Under the pieces are notes generated by a model. The model was not told the DNA's origin. It searched no databases and saw only the letters and a list, made by a program, of their open reading frames with translations. The position numbers were made by a program, and so were the translations under genes. DNA of 40,584 nucleotides from HGM04593 sp045591315 (lineage in GTDB: Bacteria > Bacteroidota > Bacteroidia > Bacteroidales > Bacteroidaceae), in contig JAZNSN010000073.1 in assembly GCA_045591315.1 (NCBI GenBank), positions 1-40,584 on the forward strand, read 5' to 3'. Numbering within the stretch: position 1 is the first letter of the stretch; every line of letters starts with the position of its first letter. Of the stretch, positions 1 through 6,947 are shown piece after piece.

Positions 1-1
1 G

Positions 2-355
2 ATCTATATCTTGATTGGTATCGGCATTGGTGCTACGATGCACGGCTATGTGCCCGAAGGCTTCTTTGAGCAATACCTCTCGGCAGAAAATTGGTGGGGC
101 GTGCCACTTGCTGTGGTGCTTGCCGTACCGATGTATGCCAATGCTGCGGGCATTGTGCCCATCATTGAGGTCTTTGTGGCAAAGGGCATCCCGCTTGGAA
201 CGGCTATTGCCTTTATGATGGCTATCATCGGGCTCTCCATTCCCGAAGCAACGATGCTCAAAAAGGTGATGACTTGGCGATTGATAGGTATCTTCTTCGG
301 CGTGGTAACATTGTTGATTATTATTTCTGGCTATCTATTTAATTGGATTCTGTAA
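2..355 (+). CDS. Permease, YraQ/UPF0718 (ArsP-like) family, 3' fragment
   Basis: The reading frame is open from the left window edge, so the N-terminus is missing and only about 117 C-terminal residues are present. The visible part has three hydrophobic segments. Small-residue and proline patterns (VPMYANAAGIVPI, GLSIPEA) resemble the second half of UPF0718/YraQ-type inner-membrane permeases, whose substrates are mostly unknown and in some relatives include organoarsenicals. It ends with the short hydrophobic tail common to the family. It is followed by a hairpin at 391-433. It is on the plus strand, unlike everything in the adjacent island. I cannot tell whether it belongs to the island or to the flanking chromosome. 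The family call rests on pattern recognition only. Confidence 0.65.
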   Translation: MYILIGIGIGATMHGYVPEGFFEQYLSAENWWGVPLAVVLAVPMYANAAGIVPIIEVFVAKGIPLGTAIAFMMAIIGLSIPEATMLKKVMTWRLIGIFFGVVTLLIIISGYLFNWIL

Positions 356-390
356 GATAGTACAAGAACATGATAATCTTAATGTATCAT

Positions 391-433
391 TACTTTAATT
401 TATCCGCATTATATATATGCGGATGATAAAGTA
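391..433. terminator. Hairpin after permease gene
   Basis: Arms ATCCGCAT (402-409) and ATGCGGAT (417-424) enclose a 7-nt AT loop. Outer arms TACTTTA (391-397) and TAAAGTA (427-433) extend the stem. It lies 36 nt after the permease stop and could end that transcript. There is no clear T-tract after it, so intrinsic termination is only probable. Confidence 0.45.
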
Positions 434-447
434 AAGTTATATGTTTA

Positions 448-490
448 AAGGTAGGGAAAAAGAAATTATATATTATTCTTTCCCTACCTT
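448..490. terminator. Perfect 12-bp inverted repeat, terminator-like
   Basis: AAGGTAGGGAAA (448-459) is perfectly complementary to TTTCCCTACCTT (479-490). The spacer is AT-rich and can itself pair partly (AGAA with TTCT). It may be a second, bidirectional terminator or the end of a mobile segment. No gene abuts it. Confidence 0.4.
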
Positions 491-938
491 CTGTTATATA
501 TTTGCTGGCCAAAAGAAAAATATGACTTCTTTCTTTGCCTTGCCGAAATCATGCTTTTGTGACACTCAAGTGACATTATTTTCTTTTCACTGCAAATTTA
601 CACTCCTCAAAATCGCTACTAACACACAGATACAAAGACAAATACAATCATATTGTTATTACCTGTAATATTGTAGCCTAATACCCCGCCCATTGAAAAT
701 GAGCGAGGGACTATCCACTTCGAAACGGCAAGCCGAGTGGAAAAAATGGCTGAAAAAATACAAGATTTTGCCGTTGTGTGCCTTTAAATTTTGACAATCG
801 CAATTGTCGTTTTGGGTTCTTTGAAATCTGTTGAAACAAAGATGATTTTACCGAAAACTCATAGAATGAAACGCGTACCGCCGATATAAGCCAAAAAAAG
901 TGAGACATGTCCCACTTATTTGGAAAATCAACATTAAG
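491..938. other. Non-coding stretch with several inverted repeats
   Basis: No convincing gene is seen; the short open frames here lack family signatures. The stretch contains CCACT (715-719) with AGTGG (736-740) enclosing CGGC/GCCG. It also has GACAAT (793-798) with ATTGTC (803-808), and a large imperfect palindrome at 891-923. Together with the hairpins on either side this may be a junction between chromosome and island, or a structured RNA. I cannot assign a function. Confidence 0.35.
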
Positions 939-939
939 A

Positions 940-971
940 GGGCGGCTAAAATTGAACTTCAGCCGCCTTTT
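940..971. terminator. Terminator hairpin at the end of the retron operon
   Basis: GGCGGCT (941-947) pairs with AGCCGCC (961-967) around a 13-nt loop. On the plus strand it is followed by TTTT; on the minus strand by CTCTT. It lies about 28 nt past the stop of the last retron-operon gene (996). It therefore probably terminates that operon, perhaps in both directions. Confidence 0.6.
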
Positions 972-995
972 ATACCTTAGGAATTAAAAATGACA

Positions 996-2453
996 CTATT
1001 CTATTATCTCCCAGAAACCACCCTTGTCAGGTCCTACACGCCGGATATACTTATCTCGCATTGTTTTTATATTACTACTGATAGCAGTAACGCTAATGCC
1101 GATGGACTTAGCCAAATCTGATTTAGAAATATAGGGATTCTCTGCGATTAGACGCAAAATGGCAATTCTGTTTTCTGTCAACCTTTCACCATCTTCTATA
1201 GCCTTTTCTATCAACTTTTCTATCAACCTATCCGTGTTTTCTATCAACTTTTCTGTTACCCCATCTCTATTTTCTATTAACTTTTCTGTTCCCCTTGGGA
1301 CAGAAACCTTCAAAATAAAGTCTTCAGTATGGAATGAAAGAGGTGCTGCACCATTCACTTCCAACTCGCGATACATACGATCAACGCCTTCACCATATTC
1401 CTTGACATAGTGATAAGTCTTCAAGAATGCAGCAATCTTAGGATTACGCGAGAAATGGGTGTTGCGAATATTCGATGGTCTTACCATTCCAGGCAACTTA
1501 CCTGGGCTTTCAAATACGATACGGTCATCAAACATTTTAATTTGAATCTCTGTACCCTTTATATTATAGGCTCTATGGCAACACGCATTCACTACCATCT
1601 CTTGGATAACAAACTTGGGGTAATCTCTGCGTGTTATAAACTTACCTGATTGCTCCAAATAAGTATGTTCGGCAACTTGTGTTTCCAGATACTCAACTGT
1701 CTTCTCCACTTGCTCCAGGATTGTGCCTTCAAAGACAACATCCTTGATGACATTCATTTCAGCACCAACTTTCTCTTCAACTCCATTAAAGCGTATGAAG
1801 CGTGTACGAGCGCGAGGTAGATAGCTCTGAGGTTTATTTCCGAACAACAACATACAAGCGACACTAACAACTTCTTCTCCATTCTTGTCAGCGGTTACGA
1901 AATGGTTGTTCTCTTTCAGATACTCCATTGAAGATTTACTGTATCCAAGCAGATTCACATACTTAGCCACAGCATCCATATTTAGGTCGTTAGCTGTTGC
2001 TCCATAAACAGCAGTATCTTCAAAAGAGCGTTCACCTTTATCATACATCAATTGCACACGTTCATCAAATGTCAGTTTACGACTCTTGTCGCCTACTCGC
2101 ATGAAAGCTTCATCTGCCTGATTGGTATGAAGACTTGAGCTGGCAGGAATATGCATCAACAAAATGCGATTTTCATTACCATCCTTATCCGTACAAGGCT
2201 CATAAGTACATGTAACAGAAATTGATGGGTTACAAAAATCAAACGGAACGCGCAATAAATCATTCAGCTTTTGGGTGTCTTGATCTACGCCTTCAATCGT
2301 TCGCGTCTTGTCAGATACGCCAATAGCGATTACGCCACCATCTGCATTGGCAAATGCTACAATTGGGATTGCCAATGCTTTGGGATCAATTTGAATGCTC
2401 TTACAATCAAATGTCTGGTCTTCTTTACGGCTTTGTATTTCTTGTATGGTCAT
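996..2453 (-). CDS. AlbA_2 (Schlafen-type) / ATPase-like / winged-helix protein
   Basis: A 485-residue protein with the layout of AlbA_2-HATPase_c_4 proteins. Residues about 8-125 carry the AlbA_2 fold signature (AFANADGGVIAIGVSD at about 33-48). Residues about 280-345 look like the GHKL ATPase-related domain (VIQEMVVNACCHRAY, then FDDRIVFESPG). Residues 389-421 form an 11-residue repeat linker built on EKLIEN. Residues about 430-485 look like a winged helix. Such proteins are often annotated as transcriptional regulators or putative helicases and occur widely in accessory regions; their biochemical role is mostly undefined. It is the third gene after the RT, starting 6 nt beyond the stop of the 306-aa gene, so it is very likely co-transcribed with the retron. 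It could be a regulator or an effector; the sequence does not decide. Confidence 0.75.
   Translation of the reverse strand: MTIQEIQSRKEDQTFDCKSIQIDPKALAIPIVAFANADGGVIAIGVSDKTRTIEGVDQDTQKLNDLLRVPFDFCNPSISVTCTYEPCTDKDGNENRILLMHIPASSSLHTNQADEAFMRVGDKSRKLTFDERVQLMYDKGERSFEDTAVYGATANDLNMDAVAKYVNLLGYSKSSMEYLKENNHFVTADKNGEEVVSVACMLLFGNKPQSYLPRARTRFIRFNGVEEKVGAEMNVIKDVVFEGTILEQVEKTVEYLETQVAEHTYLEQSGKFITRRDYPKFVIQEMVVNACCHRAYNIKGTEIQIKMFDDRIVFESPGKLPGMVRPSNIRNTHFSRNPKIAAFLKTYHYVKEYGEGVDRMYRELEVNGAAPLSFHTEDFILKVSVPRGTEKLIENRDGVTEKLIENTDRLIEKLIEKAIEDGERLTENRIAILRLIAENPYISKSDLAKSIGISVTAISSNIKTMRDKYIRRVGPDKGGFWEIIE
1191..1289 (-). repeat. 33-nt (11-residue) tandem repeat inside the AlbA_2 gene
   Basis: About three copies of a 33-nt unit encode TEKLIENRDGV, TEKLIENTDRL and IEKLIEKAIED, followed by a decayed fourth unit. 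An 11-residue period suits a hendecad coiled coil. It joins the ATPase-like region to the C-terminal winged helix and could vary in copy number between strains. Confidence 0.7.
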
Positions 2454-2459
2454 AATTGA

Positions 2460-3380
2460 TTATTTGAAACGTTTTTTACCGTCATCTTTCAGCTCTATCT
2501 TGCCCAAAACTTTAGGCTGTGGTATAGATACTTTCTGCTTCTCAATGCTGTCACAGAATTTTTTCAACTCAGGAATATAAGAAAATCCTCTTTTTATATA
2601 GTCTATATATTGAGCTAGACCACCCATGAATTTAAAATAATAGAATGATTTAAGAGGATATATTCTATTATATACAGCTAATTCCCATTCATTTTGAGTG
2701 TTGCCTCGATGATTCATATTTCTGCATTGATAGATATCTGTCAACAAAGATGTAAACTCAATAAAAGAATTGTACTCTCCACTTTTCATCATAGTCTTAT
2801 AGCCTAAAAAATATACAAGTATTCTCATTTTATCACTTGCATATTGCACTTGAAGTGCTGATTGCGATTTTTCAATTGAATTTAAATTGCCAGTTTTTTT
2901 GTTCTGACCAGGAAAAATAAGATTAGCAATAGAAAAATCCCCCTTAATACGAACAGCCATGTCAATTGGAATATTCTTTTCCTCTTTAACATAAGCATGG
3001 CAACCCCACATTTTTGATACAATTTCAGACAAATTAGGATCTTCGCATAATTTATTAGTCATACACTCTATTTGCTGATATAGAGAAAGGCAGAAATCTC
3101 CGAAATTATTTTTGCGTCTAAAATACTCCATTCGGACAAAGTCTTCTATAAGAACGGGAACTATTGATTTCACGGGGAAATCAGCATAAAATTCTTCTGC
3201 TTGTTTACGGATTATCTTTTCTATACAATACTCATATATTTGAATAATACGTTCATCGTCTATAACAGCAGAATTTGCGGAAGCAACATTCAGTCGCTTT
3301 CGCAATTCAGTATCAAACTCAGTATTTTGCTGAGCAAGCTTGATTATTTTATCCAATGTGGACATTATCTTCTCGTCCAT
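2460..3380 (-). CDS. Retron-associated protein of unknown function (306 aa)
   Basis: I do not recognise this family. The protein is 306 residues, appears mostly helical, and has no signal peptide or membrane segment. Its C-terminal half holds helix-rich sequence around R220-N-M-N-H224-R-G. This resembles the Arg...His active site of HEPN ribonucleases but has three residues between Arg and His rather than the usual four to six, so it is a near match only. The C-terminus (281-306) is lysine-rich and probably flexible. The start codon lies 1 nt beyond the RT stop, which is close translational coupling. Retron operons typically encode an effector beside the RT, so this is the prime candidate for the toxin/effector. 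An alternative start at Met6 is possible. Confidence 0.7.
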   Translation of the reverse strand: MDEKIMSTLDKIIKLAQQNTEFDTELRKRLNVASANSAVIDDERIIQIYEYCIEKIIRKQAEEFYADFPVKSIVPVLIEDFVRMEYFRRKNNFGDFCLSLYQQIECMTNKLCEDPNLSEIVSKMWGCHAYVKEEKNIPIDMAVRIKGDFSIANLIFPGQNKKTGNLNSIEKSQSALQVQYASDKMRILVYFLGYKTMMKSGEYNSFIEFTSLLTDIYQCRNMNHRGNTQNEWELAVYNRIYPLKSFYYFKFMGGLAQYIDYIKRGFSYIPELKKFCDSIEKQKVSIPQPKVLGKIELKDDGKKRFK

Positions 3381-3381
3381 A

Positions 3382-4842
3382 TCATGTTCTTAATAGTGAA
3401 TCCAAATCATTATTTAATTCGTCTATGTCAACTGGTTTTGATTTATAAACCGTCACTTTATCAGCTAAATGTATCTGCCAAAACTGTTCACTCTTAGGAC
3501 TTCGACACAGTGAAATGGCTAGTTTCTCTTTATGCAATTCATCTTCTGGGTTGATACTTTTATTCATGGAGGCTATCTGATTAACATCTCCAAGTTTGAA
3601 GGTGGCAAATCTTTTGTGATCATCTTTTTTGTTAATCGTAACGATTGTACTCTTTTCCTGCTCAAAATTCAGAAGAGAAAATGTTTCTATATATGTAATC
3701 CCATAAGAATTGGTTTTATTAGCGTCATTATCTTTAGCAACAAGTTCTTGAAACTTGTTGTAAAGTTTTGCATAGACGGCATCTGTATCACCTTTGACCA
3801 TCTTAAGATACATAAGTTTTCCGTCAAGAACATTGGTCAAATTAGGATTGCCTTTCTTTATATGTCCTTTCTCTGCTTTATATTTAGGCAGGAATCGTGA
3901 CATGGCATCTGTATAGCCATATCTTTCCCAGATATAAAGCAGGCTTCTTATTTCTCGAATATATTTTTTTGCGACATTCAGTCTGTCGCTGATAATGATA
4001 CCAGTCACCTCCTGACGACTTCCAAATTTCTGCAATCTTGTTTTTGTATCATTGATAGTAAAACCTTGACTGCTGATAATACGGACAAGTTCTTTCCTAA
4101 ACTCGCCATTTTCTGCATACACATAGTGCATGGAGCTAAATGTGATGTCATCTGCATAACGAGTATAATGCAGTCCGAATCTTTTGGCCAATCCAGCCAA
4201 GCGACGATCAAGGGTATCACATATCATGTTGGTAATTATTGGTGAAGTCGGCGCACCCTGAGGCAAAACATACCTAAACTGCTTGTCCAAATCATTTTGT
4301 TTGGCCTCTATAGTGTGTTCTCTTTTAACCCTCATGGAGCATAACCCAGAAATTAAAAGCGCAATCTGAGGTGAGAAGTTAAATGGTGCCAACGTCAAAC
4401 GTTTCAAGACACGTCCTTGTTCCACACTGGGAAAGAAATCTTTCAAATCTATATTGAATACATAATTCTGCCCCTTATGTACAGCAGCGTTTGTTACCAC
4501 AGACCGCTGCTCTGTAAATCCCATTGCATAGTCCGATGGACTATACATAGCTTTAAGGATCTCATTTACAGACTGTAGGAGCATAATAAAACTCTGGTTG
4601 CGCGGTGCCGTAATTTGACGGCAACCACCAGATTTCTTCTTTATCTTGAACTGTTTATAACGATGAAAGACATGATTAGGATTACAATAATATAAAAGAT
4701 GCTTCATCGTGAATGGATAAAATTTATCAGCATCAAAACCCAATTCACGCACCTCGTCTTGTTTGATGCGATTGAGCAATGCCAGCAAATCTTCTCTTGT
4801 TGACATCTGTGATGCGATATGTGCTATTTGCGTTTTATCCAT
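3382..4842 (-). CDS. Retron reverse transcriptase with C-terminal extension
   Basis: A 486-residue RT with the diagnostic retron motifs. N118-A-A-V-H122 is the NAxxH motif. IDLKDFFPS (131-139) supplies the first catalytic Asp. LPQGAPTSP (193-201) follows, then YADD (229-232) and V279-T-G281, the retron VTG motif, followed by a basic helix (KKYIREIRSLL). This set separates it from group II intron, DGR and Abi RTs. Known retron RTs use an msr-msd RNA as primer and template to make msDNA, an RNA-DNA hybrid that guards or inhibits a partner toxin. The catalytic core usually ends near residue 320-370; here about 115 extra residues (372-486) form an unrecognised extension. The a2 repeat of the putative RNA ends 19 nt upstream of this start, as in known retrons. 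The gene is followed 1 nt later by the 306-aa gene. Confidence 0.93.
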   Translation of the reverse strand: MDKTQIAHIASQMSTREDLLALLNRIKQDEVRELGFDADKFYPFTMKHLLYYCNPNHVFHRYKQFKIKKKSGGCRQITAPRNQSFIMLLQSVNEILKAMYSPSDYAMGFTEQRSVVTNAAVHKGQNYVFNIDLKDFFPSVEQGRVLKRLTLAPFNFSPQIALLISGLCSMRVKREHTIEAKQNDLDKQFRYVLPQGAPTSPIITNMICDTLDRRLAGLAKRFGLHYTRYADDITFSSMHYVYAENGEFRKELVRIISSQGFTINDTKTRLQKFGSRQEVTGIIISDRLNVAKKYIREIRSLLYIWERYGYTDAMSRFLPKYKAEKGHIKKGNPNLTNVLDGKLMYLKMVKGDTDAVYAKLYNKFQELVAKDNDANKTNSYGITYIETFSLLNFEQEKSTIVTINKKDDHKRFATFKLGDVNQIASMNKSINPEDELHKEKLAISLCRSPKSEQFWQIHLADKVTVYKSKPVDIDELNNDLDSLLRT

Positions 4843-4860
4843 TTCTGCTATTTTTAATAT

Positions 4861-5108
4861 AAAGGCGGTCTTGAAAGTCTGGACTGAAACTCCTTTTCTT
4901 TATGTAATATACAACATAAAACATAGAAAAATAATATATAACAATAATAGTAAAAGTACAACGTACTATAGTGCAACACGTTTACGTACTAACATTGTTT
5001 ATCTCCAGGATTCCGAAGAACGAGGAGACATCCGGACAAATACGCCGGACGAAATTCAAAATGCCGTTTCAGCAACCAAACTTATCAAAGACCGCCTTGT
5101 TTTGTTTT
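4861..5108 (-). ncRNA. Retron msr-msd RNA
   Basis: The gap before the RT has the features of a retron RNA on the minus strand. The a1 repeat (5088-5098) and a2 repeat (4862-4872) are perfect 11-bp complements; on the minus strand they read AAGGCGGTCTT and AAGACCGCCTT. Between them lie msr-like hairpins: TCCGG/CCGGA (5031-5035 with 5045-5049) and TCTCC/GGAGA (5002-5006 with 5024-5028, inner TTC/GAA). Next is a long msd-like stem, 4940-4952 with 4987-4999, 11 of 13 positions paired, enclosing AACGT/ACGTT (4960-4964 with 4978-4982). A further stem is 4899-4905 with 4914-4920. The predicted start is about 5108, from the promoter box at 5115-5122. The exact priming guanosine and msDNA ends cannot be set by eye. 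Confidence 0.85.
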
Positions 5109-5114
5109 CTGATG

Positions 5115-5149
5115 CAAAGATATGTACTATTTACGAAACCTATGTTCGT
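5115..5149 (-). promoter_or_regulatory. Retron promoter with 17-bp operator
   Basis: The minus strand has a perfect Bacteroidetes -7 box, TATCTTTG (5122-5115). Exactly 10 nt upstream lies the inverted repeat ACGAAACCTATGTTCGT (plus-strand reading, 5133-5149; arms ACGAA/TTCGT). The same architecture occurs at 8603-8637 and 9676-9710. The operator covers the place of the -33 element, so a bound protein could block or replace sigma contact there. The a1 repeat begins 16 nt after the box. Confidence 0.82.
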
Positions 5150-5175
5150 GTGTCAAATGAAAATCATAAATATCA

Positions 5176-6945
5176 CTATTTCCCCATTATTTCTATAGAA
5201 GTGTAAAGAGAAGAAAGATAACTATCTAGCTCTTCTTCTTTTACATTATCGTTGATGATGTTGGTTAATGTCTTTGGAATTGCAGCATATCCAACAATCG
5301 CTCCCCATAACATAAAGGCATATTGTTTTAATTGATACCCTCTATTAAGCATAAATCTGTCAATTTGGTCAAAACCTCTATGCTTAATCAAGAATGACAT
5401 GATAGATTGCAATAGAGGAAGGTCGTTTGGTATGTCAAATGAGTCTGCCTTTTGATTTTTATACAACCAAAACGTTCGCAAGGTATTCATAATACGGATT
5501 CCCGTTTCTGTTTCTGACATATCTGTTTCGCCAAATTGTTTTCCAGCACGTTTGACAAGTTCAAGGATTTTGCTATCAGAAACAACTTTGTTTTTCTCAT
5601 TAGGATTATATGTGACAAGGCGGAAGACTATGTTATATAGTACCCTTTCCTCTAATGAGACATCCTCAATCCCAATTTCAATGCAATCTTTCTTGAATGA
5701 AATGTTGGGGAGACACTCAGCTTCTTTTCTGGTCTTAACAAGACTTGATTTAATCAGTTTGAGAATGTCATTAATATTGTCACTAAACCTAATAAACAAT
5801 GAAGATATTGCCGAATCATACTGAGTTACTCCCACAATAGTATATGACAATGAAGTCTCTATCGACTTATATTCTCTATAAGCCGATTTGTATTCTTCAT
5901 TTTCTTCCTTGTATCGTTTTATCAACGATTTAAGTTCTTGCTTTCTTTCATGTTCCTTAGAATCTTTTGGAAAAAACTTGCGTTTTTTTCCTTCAAGTTC
6001 CCCCATTTCCACCTCTTTCCTTTTTATCAGATTGAGTTCCTCCTTTATATCCTTTATATTAGAGTCTTCCAGTTTATATAAAAGTTCTTCCAATTCAGCT
6101 TTCTTTTCTTCGAGTCTGACAATCTCGTACTTGTAAGATGGAGATTTCTGTTCTGCAACTTTTTGAAGTCTGAGTGTCGATAGAGAAATTATTTCATCCA
6201 AGATGTGTTTAAGGACTTCAAATAAGTTTGTTTTATCTTTAAATGGCGAACGGTTAAATTCCGCCTTAGCCTTAGCTAACGATATCTTATATGGCGCGTA
6301 GTCAATACTACTTTCTTCTCCCATCATTACAGTAGTATTTAACCCTGCAATCGAATTTTTCAGTGAATTTATACAAAGCATTAAGGACTGGTTTTCTACA
6401 CTTGTTGAGGTTTTTATGCCACAAATATATGACATAACTCCACCTTTGACAGAATTATACATATTATCGGCCACTATATGGGCATCCTTGCCAAAAGGAA
6501 GAGAATCATTTCCACCTATAGAAGGCTTAATCTTCTTTGTGTTTGACTCGACAAAAAAATCAGAAGAATACTTCTCTATTGTCTTTACCTCAAATATTAT
6601 TTTTGACTCTGCAATAAAAGCTTTAATTGAATCTTGGTTTTTAAATCTAAATCTCACTTTGCCCTTTTGGAAATATACAGTTTTGGGGTAAAGGAAGTTT
6701 TTCTTCTTTTTATTCTCAGACAATAGGGGGGTGTCAAGCAGAGAACCATCTAACTCAATAGCAAAGTCAGAAGACGGCTCTTCTGCGTAGAGAACCAGGT
6801 TGTTAAAGAGTTCTCCATTTTTGCTTATGTATCTTGTCAAATCATTCCCAAATGCCCTTTCTAAATAAAATATATGTGGAGATAGACTTTCTGACGTGAA
6901 AGTCTCCATTAGATTCCAAGAATCGATAACAATCCAATATTTCAT
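5176..6945 (-). CDS. Coiled-coil protein of unknown function paired with helicase
   Basis: I do not recognise this 589-residue protein. Residues 1-260 look like a mixed alpha/beta region beginning MKYWIVIDSWN. Residues about 273-370 are strongly charged, with long heptad-like helices (many EEKKAELEELL-type stretches), and probably form an antiparallel coiled coil. Residues 370-589 appear helical. There are no Walker motifs, nuclease signatures, signal peptide or membrane helices that I can identify. The start codon lies 2 nt after the helicase stop, so the two proteins are made from one transcript and probably work together. It is the last gene before the retron promoter. It could be a sensor, DNA-binding partner or toxin for the helicase; no homologous function can be claimed. 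Confidence 0.7.
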   Translation of the reverse strand: MKYWIVIDSWNLMETFTSESLSPHIFYLERAFGNDLTRYISKNGELFNNLVLYAEEPSSDFAIELDGSLLDTPLLSENKKKKNFLYPKTVYFQKGKVRFRFKNQDSIKAFIAESKIIFEVKTIEKYSSDFFVESNTKKIKPSIGGNDSLPFGKDAHIVADNMYNSVKGGVMSYICGIKTSTSVENQSLMLCINSLKNSIAGLNTTVMMGEESSIDYAPYKISLAKAKAEFNRSPFKDKTNLFEVLKHILDEIISLSTLRLQKVAEQKSPSYKYEIVRLEEKKAELEELLYKLEDSNIKDIKEELNLIKRKEVEMGELEGKKRKFFPKDSKEHERKQELKSLIKRYKEENEEYKSAYREYKSIETSLSYTIVGVTQYDSAISSLFIRFSDNINDILKLIKSSLVKTRKEAECLPNISFKKDCIEIGIEDVSLEERVLYNIVFRLVTYNPNEKNKVVSDSKILELVKRAGKQFGETDMSETETGIRIMNTLRTFWLYKNQKADSFDIPNDLPLLQSIMSFLIKHRGFDQIDRFMLNRGYQLKQYAFMLWGAIVGYAAIPKTLTNIINDNVKEEELDSYLSSLYTSIEIMGK

Positions 6946-6947
6946 AC

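Noticed and set aside
441..908. Short open frames in the gap after the permease
   Set aside because: They lack conserved motifs, overlap inverted repeats and have no promoter I can support.
3382..4842. RT as a group II intron maturase or a diversity-generating retroelement
   Set aside because: It has the retron NAxxH and VTG motifs, an upstream a1/a2-flanked RNA and no maturase/HNH domain. I saw no template/variable repeat pair.
4763..5206. Plus-strand open frame of 147 codons
   Set aside because: It overlaps the retron RNA, the retron promoter and both neighbouring genes on the opposite strand, and has no family signature.
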